Source: Furcasterigmium furcatum (lineage: Eukaryota; Ascomycota; Sordariomycetes; Glomerellales; Plectosphaerellaceae). Taken from it: DNA of 64,000 bases. The stretch is from NCBI GenBank assembly GCA_001599815.1, contig BCIA01000001.1, positions 6,880,641-6,944,640 on the forward strand. The letters are read 5' to 3'. Numbering within the stretch: the stretch's first letter is position 1; each line of letters opens with the position of its first letter. A program made the position numbers and the translations under genes. Below are positions 55,392 to 64,000 of the stretch, piece after piece. The notes beneath the pieces were generated by a model that saw only the letters and a list, made by a program, of their open reading frames with translations, ran no database searches and was not told the origin of the DNA.

Positions 55392-56807
55392 TCAAGCAGT
55401 AGATTGGCTGACAGGAGGAGGAGCTGCAGAGGCCGGTGACTGATAGTTATGGTGGTGGTAATGATGGTGATAGTGGTGATGGTGATGGTAGTGGTGCAGG
55501 TAGTGGTGGTGCATGAGGGGCCCGTTTGCTTGGCTGTGCTCGATTCTCTGCTCGGTGTGATACTCGATAGCCGTGAAGTCTATGTTGTTGTTCGCTTGCT
55601 GGCCTTGGGGACCGTGAAGATCCTGCGGAGAGTCTGTAGCGGGGGACGGGGCCGGGATCGGTACATTGCCCGAGATGAGCTGTGCTTGTGAGGGACCCGT
55701 CGGTCCGAAGGGGAACGTGGCGAGGGCGCCGTCGTGACTGGCCGAGTTTGGATCTTGCGGTGAGGACTGGTTCCATCGGGTCTCGGTGGTCGATTCCGCG
55801 GGCTCGACGATGGTCGACAGTGGTGCCGCCGGGGCCCTTAGTGAATGTGTGTCTGTGGTGCTGTCGTAGTCCGTGGATGTCTCCATCTCCCCGGCCAAGG
55901 GGATTTGCTGGAAGCTTATGTCTGGGAACCCGAGCATGTCGAGATTCCGGAGGTCTGCGCTGAATAGCGACTCGGTCCCGGGGGACATGGGGAGGAAGTC
56001 CAGAAATGGATTCCGTGGGGGAGGATCGGGGACGAAGAGGGTATCTGAACGGCCTGCCGTGCTGACGGCGGTGTTCTGATCTTGTCCCCCGTCGGATGAA
56101 ATGGTGGTTGGAGTCGCGGATGTTTCATAGAGGACGTCCATCGCGGAGTTCTCCTGCGGTGTCATGGCGGACGGAGAGGCGCTGTTCGGGTTCTGCGACG
56201 GGTTGCTGCGCGGCGAGCGACCACGTTCAGAGAGATGCCTCCAGCGGTTGCGGCACGTCAGAGGCGGCCGGTTGTTCAGGCGAGCCGAGATGGTTGACCA
56301 TCGATGGCCCAGACACACGACGCTCTGGGTCAGAATGTGGTCCTCCTCGGCGGTCCACTGGCGAAGTCTGGTCTTCGCCGCGGGGTCGAGGATCTCGTTA
56401 TAGCGCTTCGAGCACTGGTCGTCCTTCCTGCCCGGGATCATCAGGGCGATGTCGTGCCAGGCCGGGCCGAGGGTGGCATAGGCCGAGAGGAGGACGCGGT
56501 CCTCATGCTCCGTCCAGCGGCCTTTACGGAGAGAGGGATCGAGGGAATGGAACCAGCGTTTGCGGCAGTCCTTGGGAGTGCGCCCTGGGCAGCCGAGTGA
56601 CACCTCTTTCCAGCGGCTCTGTGATCCTCTGGCATCGCCGTATCGCTGCACCAACGCCCTCAACTTGTCGTCTTCGGCGGTCGTCCACATACGGCGCGGG
56701 TTCCTCGACCGCTGTTTGTGAGCATCCTGCGGCGCCTGTTGCTGGCTGCTGGGCGTGGCATCGGAGACGAGGGAGTGCATGTTTTCTTCGATCTGTGAGG
56801 GCGCCAT
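55392..56807 (-). CDS. Three-repeat Myb-type transcription factor with poly-His tail
   Basis: Single exon, 471 residues from the Met at 56807. Three consecutive Myb/SANT repeats lie at residues about 38-195. The first is RMWTTAEDDKLRALVQRYG..W, the second KGRWTEHEDRVLLSAYATLGPAWHDIA and the third RQWTAEEDHILTQSVVCLGHRWSTIS. The regularly spaced Trp residues support DNA binding. The middle is Ser/Thr/Pro-rich. The last 50 residues contain a run of His with interspersed Tyr (YHHHHHYHHHYHHH) encoded by CAC/CAT repeats near 55450-55520. The repeat number resembles Bas1/Cef1-style or developmental Myb factors; I cannot place it closer. The gene is divergent from the copper amine oxidase. Confidence 0.85.
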   Translation of the reverse strand: MAPSQIEENMHSLVSDATPSSQQQAPQDAHKQRSRNPRRMWTTAEDDKLRALVQRYGDARGSQSRWKEVSLGCPGRTPKDCRKRWFHSLDPSLRKGRWTEHEDRVLLSAYATLGPAWHDIALMIPGRKDDQCSKRYNEILDPAAKTRLRQWTAEEDHILTQSVVCLGHRWSTISARLNNRPPLTCRNRWRHLSERGRSPRSNPSQNPNSASPSAMTPQENSAMDVLYETSATPTTISSDGGQDQNTAVSTAGRSDTLFVPDPPPRNPFLDFLPMSPGTESLFSADLRNLDMLGFPDISFQQIPLAGEMETSTDYDSTTDTHSLRAPAAPLSTIVEPAESTTETRWNQSSPQDPNSASHDGALATFPFGPTGPSQAQLISGNVPIPAPSPATDSPQDLHGPQGQQANNNIDFTAIEYHTEQRIEHSQANGPLMHHHYLHHYHHHHHYHHHYHHHNYQSPASAAPPPVSQSTA

Positions 56808-57497
56808 GATGTGAGATAGACCGAGTACAGCACGCACGTACGGGCCCAGTTCGCCAGGGGGTGGGATGAGCCGAGTTGTTGTACGTCCTCAAATTGCCTT
56901 ATCATGACCGGGGCTTCGTGAAGTGAACTGGGCTCCCCCGCCGCCTGAATCGGAGAGATAAGGGCCCCGGCCGTGTGACGGAGGTGCCCCAACTGTCAGT
57001 GGACGACCCGCCGTAGTGGGTGCCTTCCCCGCGTTGACACTGGCACTGCAGGGGACCGCGCCCTCTTCCGCCACTCATCCCGACTGCATTTGGGGATGGT
57101 GGATGACCGATTGTTAGTGGAGAATAGGCTCCTCCGCCATTGGTCCCCCCTCCCCCCCTTTACCCCTTAGCCCGTCCGAGATGTTGACCATTGACTCGGC
57201 CCAGTGGAGCCCCTCGGTGTCCCCTTCACTCACGCTTCCATGCCTCCTTGATCGGTCCCATGCGATCTGAAGATCCATGCGTATGTGCTGTGTGCAACAC
57301 GATGATTTCCATCTACCCACCGAGGACCCTCATTCTCGGCCCTGGGCTGTGTCAATGGCTATCGTTGACTCGGTCTGCCCTCTGGGCACGGGATATAAGG
57401 CCGGTCCGGCAGACAATTCTAAAGCCATGAGCAGTCCAGCATCACCAACTCCATCTTCCTCCTCCCAGACAGTCCAGAAACCCTACAGACTGCCATC
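56808..57497. promoter_or_regulatory. Divergent promoter of Myb gene and copper amine oxidase
   Basis: TATAA at 57394-57398 lies about 100 bp before the amine oxidase ATG, followed by a CT-rich leader. The C/G-rich middle contains no gene. Confidence 0.5.
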
Positions 57498-59670
57498 ATG
57501 ACCCAGAAGATCCTCCCCGTCCACCCCCTGGACCCGGCCACCGGCGAGGAGATCGAGCGTGCCACCGGCCTCGTTAAGGGCCTCTTCGCCGGCGTCCCCC
57601 TGCACTTCAAGGCCGCCGGCCTCCATGAGCCCCCCAAGAAGGAGCTGTCTGCCTACCTCAAGGCTGAGCACGATGGCACCGCGCTGCCCTTCCTCCCCCG
57701 CCGCATCTTCGTGATGTGGTACATCCACCGCACACCCCGTCTCTTCGAGGCCGTCGTCGATGTCTCCGTCGGCAAGATCGAGTCCCATCAGGAGCTTCCC
57801 CGCGACTTCCACGGCCCCGTCGACCGCACCGAGCTGGGTGAGGCCGCCGAGGTCGTCATGGCCGACCCCGAGGTCAGGAAGGAGATCGACCGCCTCAAGG
57901 TCGACGACACCACCATCGTCCTCGACCCCTGGGACTACGGCGTCGACGGCGAGAACACCCAGGCGAGGCACACCCAGGTCTTCATGTACATCCGCAACCC
58001 GGAGAACAACGACCCTGACTCGTCCCACTACTCCTTCCCCCTCGACTTCATGGTCATCGTCGACCTCTGCGCCATGAAGGTCACCAAGATCCTCCGCCTC
58101 CCCCTCGGCGCCGACCAGTCCACCACCGAGGTCCACAGCGCCGTCCCCCACCGCCGGACGAATCCTTTCGAGCCCGAGTACACACACAGGCTGCAGAAGA
58201 ACCCTCCCCGGACCACCATGAAGCCGTACCAGGTCATCCAGCCCGAGGGCGCCTCCTTCAAGGTCACGGGCAACCTGATCGAGTGGGAGAAGTTCCGCTT
58301 CCGCGTCGGCTTCAACTGGCGCGAGGGCATGACCATCCACGACGTCCACTTCATGGACCGCAGCACCTTCTACCGCCTCTCCCTGTCCGAGATGTTCGTC
58401 CCCTACGGCGACCCTCGCAACCCCATCTACCGCAAGGGCGCCTTCGATCTCGGCAACGTCGGCGCGGGCGTCACCGCGAACAACCTGGCTCGTAAGTTCA
58501 CTGCACTCCCATGAGACCCCTCCGCTAATCAAGGCCTCTCTCCAGTCGGCTGTGACTGTCTCGGCGTAATCAAGTACCTCGGCGGCTGGTGCGTCGGCTT
58601 CGATGGCGCCGCCGTCGAGAAGCCCAACGCCATCTGCATCCACGAGATCGACCAGGGCATCCAGTGGAAGCACACGAACCACCGCACCAAGAACGCCACG
58701 GTCGTCCGCAAGCGCCAGCTCGTCCTCCAGCAGATCATCACCGTCGCCAACTACGAGTACATCTTCGCCTGGATCTTCGACCAGTCCGGCGAGGTCACCT
58801 TCGAGACCCGCGCCACCGGCATCCTGTCCACCCAGCCCATCGACAAGGACGTCAAGGTCGACTTCGGCACCCGCGTCGGCGACGGCGTCATGGCCCCCTA
58901 CCACCAGCACCTGTTCAACGTCCGCATCGACCCCGCCGTCGGCGGCGACAAGAACACCCTGGTGTACTCCGACTCCGTCCGCATGCCCTGGGACAAGGAG
59001 CTCAACCCCCTGGGTACTGGTTACGTGACCAAGGAGACGGTTATCCACCGCGAGAGCCACATGGAGGACGATGTGGCGAACGGCCGCGTCTTCAAGGTCG
59101 TCAACACCAACATCGAGAACCCTGTCTCCGGCACGCCCATCGGCTACAAGATTGTGCCCATCCGCTCTCAGGTAGGCTGCCCGCCTCATACATCTGCGTC
59201 TATATCCCCGTTCCTCATCACTAACTCTCACCCAGATGCTCCTCGCCCAGCCCGGCTCCTGGCACTGGCGCCGCTCCGAGTTCGCCGAGCACCCCATGTG
59301 GGTGACCAAGCACCGCGACGGCCAGCTGTTCCCCGCGGGCGACTACACCAACCAGTCGATCGGCGGCACGGGCATCAAGTCGTGGATCGACCACCCCGAG
59401 GCGGTCGTCGACGAGGACATCGTCATCTGGCACACCTTCGGCTTCAACCACATCCCCCGCGTCGAGGACTTCCCCATCATGCCCGCCGAGATCGCCCAGA
59501 TGCACCTCAAGCCGTACAACTTCTGCAACTACAACCCCACCAACGACGTGCCGCCCTCGAGCCAGGCGTTCAACAACAGCGTGCTGTACGAGGACCAGGA
59601 GGCCATCGCGGCGAACGGCAGCTGCTGTGTCGGCGAGAAGAAGGAGGTTACCATTAACGGGAAGCACTAA
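57498..59670 (+). CDS. Copper (topaquinone) amine oxidase
   Basis: Oxidises primary amines to aldehydes with release of ammonia and hydrogen peroxide. Three exons: 57498-58491, 58546-59171 and 59236-59670; 684 residues, a normal fungal length. The topaquinone precursor is Tyr401 in TVANYEYIFAW. Copper ligands are His451 and His453 in APYHQHLFN and His612 in FNHIPRVEDFP. The catalytic Asp lies in the YRLSLSEMFVPYGDP / AFDLGNVGAG region. No signal peptide is seen, and the end INGKH is not a standard peroxisomal PTS1. Codon use is strongly C-biased, a mark of high expression. Its aldehyde product would suit an aldehyde dehydrogenase, but the only one in the window is 55 kb away. Confidence 0.95.
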
Positions 59671-60388
59671 GGGAAGAGGAAAGTATATGCATGCTCGGGC
59701 CTGTAGCGTTTTTCACACCATAAATTCACTGAACTTGGATCGGAGAGGGAGAGGGGATCCGGCAGGGAGGAAATATAGATAACCAACGCATGAGCCATGA
59801 ATTGAAAATGTCTTCAGAACAGAACCTTGGACCACTAGCAGGGAGAAACTTACATCGAAAGGTTAACGCTTTGTCCGCCATCACCACTTCTCATCAGGGA
59901 GTCGCAGTGAAAGTCTAGACAGATCAGAGAGCATGGATGCAGCCAAGGCACGGAACCAACCGACACAGCTTGTGCCAAGAACCAACCATGTCCTCACCGC
60001 CAACCCCTGAAGCGCCCCCTGGAGCACTGCCAGCCACTGAGCTGTTTTCAATTCAGTCGCTGTCAGGCTCTCAGTTGTTGCCTGCTGGGTTCTCCATTCT
60101 CTGCCTGCACGCCAGTTCAACATCACAAGCATCAGGACTAACAGTCGAATCATCTTGGAGTAACCATGAGGCGGCCAATTCTGAGGCCTTCGGGGAGGTT
60201 GGTTCTTTCATCCATCTCAGGCCGTTGGTACTCCATACATGTCAGATATCGTTGGTCCGACATTCATTCATTTAAGGCTGCGATTCCGACTTTCATTTCT
60301 GGCTTGTGGTGTATCGTGGACGTAGTCTCACTCTCCTCCAGCTCTACCACTACACGACCCAGACTGTCTTTGCCCCCTCGCCCAAGAA
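59671..60388. other. Intergenic region
   Basis: 3' region of the amine oxidase and sequence before the AAA+ relic. Nothing else recognised. Confidence 0.4.
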
Positions 60389-60859
60389 ATGGGGCCTTCC
60401 AGCGATTCCACACCGACAGAGGCAGATGCGCTGGGGAATTGGGCACCATTTCGTCGTTGCGATCTGGAGACGCTCTCCGAGTTCGGCGACAAGGAGGTCC
60501 TCGTGTATCCCCCGCATATGGTCGGCCAGTAGACCGCACAGCATCGCGGCGATGAGGACGACGAGCATATCTCATGGGCGCAGGAGATTGTTAACAAATC
60601 AAGGCCCGAGGACGTCGTCGACGCTTCCCAGGCCAGGCTGGACTGGATCGAGATGAAGAAGAAAACCGGCGAGCAAAATGCTGTCCTCGATGAGCTGATG
60701 TCGCTTGTTGGGCTGGAGCAAGTCAAGCAGCACTTCCTGGCCGTCAGGGTGGTCGGGCAGATGCAGGAGATGCTGAGGGAGCGTTTAGGCAAGGTGCGCG
60801 AGAGCAGGGCGGAGACTGTCCTCAGCGGCGTCGTGAGTCCTCGTATGAGAGCCAGATAG
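60389..60859 (+). pseudogene. AAA+ ATPase (SpoVK/CbbX-like) N-terminal fragment with in-frame stop
   Basis: One frame starts at ATG 60389 and reads through an in-frame TAG at 60530-60532 to a stop at 60857-60859. The part after the stop has NAVLDELMSLVGLEQVKQHFL, the segment that precedes the Walker A box in fungal SpoVK/CbbX-type AAA+ proteins, which are often several-domain proteins of over 600 residues. The Walker A, Walker B and sensor regions are absent: the frame ends soon after AETVLSGV, where the P-loop should begin. CAG to TAG needs a single C-to-T change in a CpA context, the pattern left by repeat-induced point mutation. A split exon could explain the missing P-loop but not the internal stop. 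Confidence 0.65.
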
Positions 60860-61224
60860 GGGTGCATTTGCCCCTTTTCGGACAGTAGTCTCGGATGCTG
60901 TCAGCCTGGAGCCCATGTGTTGCAGATGCCACCAACACAATGGTGGCCAGACAAGACACTTTCAGGGGCAATATCGACTACCGCATCTCATCAACCGAAT
61001 AGAGTTCTGGGTTATCCGTTCTACCTCGGTACATATGTGGCGGTAAGGGACTTTCATTGGCCAAGCGGAGTATGTCAAGTATGTAATATGTACAACGAGG
61101 TGAGAGGCTGGAGGCAGAGGGCCAAAAAATGCGAACATCAAGTACCAGTCCTTTTCTCCCTTCCCCTCCATCGCGTGTCGAGCCGTCGTCCAGGTTGCCC
61201 TCTGTTTCGCAGATGGAAAATTCC
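60860..61224. other. Intergenic region
   Basis: Possible remains of the AAA+ gene after 60930 in one frame, too decayed to claim, and the 3' UTR of the transporter. Confidence 0.35.
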
Positions 61225-62887
61225 TTACAGGACGTAGCGGTACTCGGCAGAGCCGGCCTCTCTGGCCGCAGCCTCGTCGCCCTCCTCGATCTTACGGTTC
61301 TGCTTGTTGAGATACCAGCGGAAGAACAAAACACCGCAGATGCCGACGACGGCCGCGCCGCCCTCGACGCCGAGGGCCATGGGGTAGCGGGGAGCGTGGT
61401 GATCGGGGAAGAGGTAGCCGCCGATGACGTTCCCGATGTTGCCGACCATGTTGACGCAGGCGATGGAGGCGGCTCGCTTCGGGGCCGGCGTGGGGATGGA
61501 GCTGCCGATCCACGCGAGGTTGATGTTGGAGGCGCTGGTGATGCCCGAGACCATGAGGATGCTGGCGATGATGCGGGCGGGCACGTTCAGTGTGCCGCCC
61601 ATGATGGCCAGGCCGACGATGCACACGATCAGGTTGATGACGATGGGGTAGGATCGCTTGCCTATGCGGTCGGCATACCAGCATGTGACGAGCACAATGG
61701 CGAAGCCGGTCAGATATGGCACTGAGAGGAGGGCGTAGGTGACCTTGCGCTCAAACCCGAGCGTGGCCATGATCGTGGGGAAGAAACTGGAAAGGCGATC
61801 CACGTCAACGATGAGCCCACTCATATATTGCTCGCTACAAGCACCGAAGGCGGTACTTACTTGGTGAAAGAAGCACATACGGTGATGAGCAGATGGTTGA
61901 TCATCATGGTGGTCACCTTGAAGTCTTTGATCATCATGATCAGGCCATCCTTCATGGAGCCCTTATCGGAGGAGTTGCCGATATCCTCAAGAAGTCGATG
62001 CTGCGCGGCGATGGACTCCTTTTCAGACAGCCACCTAAGAGTACCAGCGTAAGCATATTGTCCGCCAGGGCGAGGGTGATGGGACCAACTTGGTGTTGTG
62101 CGGGTAGTTGGGCAGGCTCCAGATGCACACGAAGGCGACGGCCACAGTAAGGGCGCCCTCGATGATGAACAGCCACCTCCACGAAGCAATGTTCGCGACG
62201 CCGTCCATTCTCTCCGTGATACCAATAGCGATGAGACTCCCGAAGGACCCGGAAAGCATGCTGCCGCCGAACAGAAGGGCGACACGCAGGCCCAGCTCGT
62301 TCCTCTTGTACCAAGAGGAGCAGAGATAGACCGCACCAGGGAAGAAGGGGGCCTCGAAGAAACCCAGCAGGAAACGGACGCCAACAAGACTCTCGTAATT
62401 CTGGACGGCGGCCGTGACACCCGAGATGATACCCCAGATGATCATGGCGCCGGGGAGATAGTAAGAGGGCCGGAGCTGGGATAGAAACAGGTTGCTGGGT
62501 ACTTGGATGAGGCTGTGTCGGTTTCCATATGAGCACACTCGTTCTTCTATCAACTTGGGGCTAGAGACAAACTCACAGGTACCCAACGAAGAGGATCGAC
62601 AAAGAAGTGGCGTACTGTGTCGAGGAGAGGTTGAGGTCCTCCTGGATGCCCGCAAGCTTGGCGATGGGCAGGGCGTTACGGTCGATATAGTTGAGGATGT
62701 ACATGGCCATGAGAGTGGGAAAGAGGCGCAAGTCGAGCTTGAGCTTGAGTTGCTTCTCGACTGCACGTGCCTCCTCTGCTGACATCTTTGCATACTCGTC
62801 ACGGACATGCCTCTCCTGCTCGCTCAGGACGAACAAGCCGTCACCGAGAGAGCCGTGCTTGGCATGTTCCTTGGATTCAGTGTCCAT
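61225..62887 (-). CDS. DAL5-type major facilitator transporter 3
   Basis: Four exons: 62577-62887, 62090-62512, 61861-62034 and 61225-61786; 489 residues. Begins with a hydrophilic tail and an EKQLKLKLDLRLFPTLMAMYILNYIDRNALPIA first helix, typical of the allantoate/nicotinate permease branch. Further marks are QVPSNLFLSQLRPSYYLPGAM, GVRFLLGFFEAPFFPGAVYL, SWRWLFIIEGALT, FFPTIMATLGF and a C-tail ending AEYRYVL. The intron ends are regular and the introns are 55-74 nt. The gene is divergent from the second amidase at 63675, which suggests uptake of that enzyme's substrate. It is not a close copy of either transporter in the left cluster. Confidence 0.9.
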
Positions 62888-63674
62888 GGTGAAGGTGTTG
62901 CTGTTTCGTTCGTGTCGATAGGGGATCCTACGTCGGAGCCCAGGTCAAGGAGTAAGTAGTAAGTATCTGGGGGTGTTCTCGGACTTGTTCGGAAGAGAGA
63001 GTCGGGCCTTGAGAATTCTCAATATCAAGCTGTGCTGATGGCTGCGTCTTAAACAAGAAGACCACGTCCTTCAGAGATAAGCAGCTTGGAGTCTTGGAGC
63101 TCAGCCTCCGGGTCGGAGCCTCTTGCTGGACGTGCTTCGCGCTACGAGATTCCGTTCGGCCGTCGTTATCTTTCTAAAGCCTCACGCCCGCGTCCGGACA
63201 GCAGGAAGTTTACCAAAGTCCAGGGCTGAGTTAAACTTGGAGGAAAAGCGACTCCGTGATAGCTGAAGGCTCCAGATCCACTACTACTAACAAGTTGGTT
63301 TAATCGGGGCTTGTGGAGAATTTCAGTTGACAGCTTAGCGCCTGGGCCGAGTCAAAATGGCGATAAGGCTAAGGCGGACACGACTCGGACTCAGGGCACT
63401 GGGGCATTGTCGACTCTGACCCCAGATTTGAGCCGAGTCCAGCAGGGATCAGGGGTCCCCAAGCTTGTCTCTCGCGATAGCATCTCCGGTTGCGGTGCAG
63501 GTTGCTGGTCTCGTCTCGGTAACCCGGAAGATACCAAGCAGCTTAAGTGACGATGTTGCGCTGCGCCAGATCAGATCACCAAGGGGATTCGAGGCGTGCC
63601 GTTCAGTCACTCACTACAGTTCACTTTGCCTCCCGTCTCTTTTTTCCAGTTTCCGCCCCTCAGAACAAGCTAAG
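62888..63674. promoter_or_regulatory. Divergent promoter of transporter 3 and amidase B
   Basis: No coding signal. The GCGTAA-N3-GCG motif of the left cluster is absent here, so this pair is probably under other control. Confidence 0.45.
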
Positions 63675-64000
63675 ATGGATGCTAAGGCTCGGGTCGCGCA
63701 CTCCTTGAAGATCCGCGATGACAGCATCGACCAGGCCTTTCCCGGCCTCACCCTCCCTGACCCCCTTCCGGCCAACGTGCAGGGCCTTGCCGCCGGTTTG
63801 CTTACCGAACAGGAGCTCCTGATCACTGACTACGGCCCGGAAACCGTGCTGGAGAAGATCAGAACCAAGGAGCTGTCCTGCGAAACGATCACCCGGGCCT
63901 TCTTAAGGCGCGCGGCCATCGCGCAAAAGGCGGTGCGACCAGACTCCACAACTAACGAGACGCATTGCTTGCTTGCTCGCGGACTGACTCGTCGGTTGGT
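63675..64000 (+). CDS. Amidase B, N-terminal part (cut by the window end)
   Basis: ATG at 63675. The first exon runs to 63932 and encodes 86 residues ending ITRAFLRRAAIAQKA; an intron (donor GTGCGA) begins and the window ends inside or near it. The sequence LLTEQELLITDYGPETVLEKI..ELSCETITRAFLRRAAIAQ matches the N-terminal helices of fungal amidases. The amidase at 10503 has LVLTEREIEITEKYTVEELL and TRAFLRRAALAQAA in the same place, with its intron at the same protein position. The catalytic region lies outside the window, so activity cannot be judged. It is divergent from transporter 3. Confidence 0.82.
   Translation, partial: MDAKARVAHSLKIRDDSIDQAFPGLTLPDPLPANVQGLAAGLLTEQELLITDYGPETVLEKIRTKELSCETITRAFLRRAAIAQKAVRPDSTTNETHCLLARGLTRRL

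Noticed and set aside
57483..59309. 608-residue minus-strand frame opposite the copper amine oxidase
   Set aside because: Same codon-bias effect. The sense strand has full topaquinone and copper-ligand motifs and proper introns.

Overview
This is nuclear DNA of a filamentous ascomycete (Pezizomycotina; probably a Sordariomycete, genus not resolved from sequence). The reasons are short 50-90 nt GT..AG introns with CTAAC/CTGAC branch sites, Zn2Cys6 regulators, DAL5-type transporters, a 2EXR protein, a fungal STAND N-terminal protein, a GH55 glucanase and pogo-type transposon DNA. Exon structures below were worked out by hand from splice signals and reading frame.

1-23.3 kb: the C-terminal end of a pogo-type transposase, then what looks like a catabolic gene cluster. 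It holds succinate-semialdehyde dehydrogenase (-), GABA-type aminotransferase (+), a DAL5-type transporter (-), a Zn2Cys6 regulator (-), an amidase (+), a zeta-class GST/maleylacetoacetate isomerase (+), a second Zn2Cys6 regulator (-), an Old Yellow Enzyme (-), an M20 amidohydrolase (-), a third Zn2Cys6 regulator (+) and a second DAL5-type transporter (+). The enzymes fit import of an amide, lactam or N-acyl compound, its hydrolysis, transamination of the released amine, and oxidation of the semialdehyde to succinate or a similar acid. Four promoters in the first 13 kb share the motif GCGTAA-N3-GCG, in two of them as 9-bp-phased GCGTAA repeats. I read this as the likely binding site of a cluster regulator.

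23.3-38.2 kb: a secreted Asn/His-rich protein, two unrelated hotdog-fold thioesterase-like genes, then two mitochondrial citrate genes in tandem (YHM2-type citrate carrier and citrate synthase). After these come a broken DUF3638 gene, a 326-bp MITE with TA target duplication beside an assembly N, and a 2EXR protein.

38.9-46.5 kb: a 1,413-residue secreted protein joining a GH55 beta-1,3-glucanase to a killer-toxin-like C-terminal region, an amino-acid permease with an internal deletion, and a fungus-specific hypothetical gene.

46.8-64 kb: a second accessory stretch that repeats several enzyme types of the first cluster: Zn2Cys6 regulator, Old Yellow Enzyme, copper amine oxidase, DAL5-type transporter and a second amidase cut by the window end. 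Among them lie an F-box-like gene, a STAND N-domain gene, a three-repeat Myb gene and an AAA+ ATPase fragment with an in-frame stop. I recognised no tRNA or rRNA gene.
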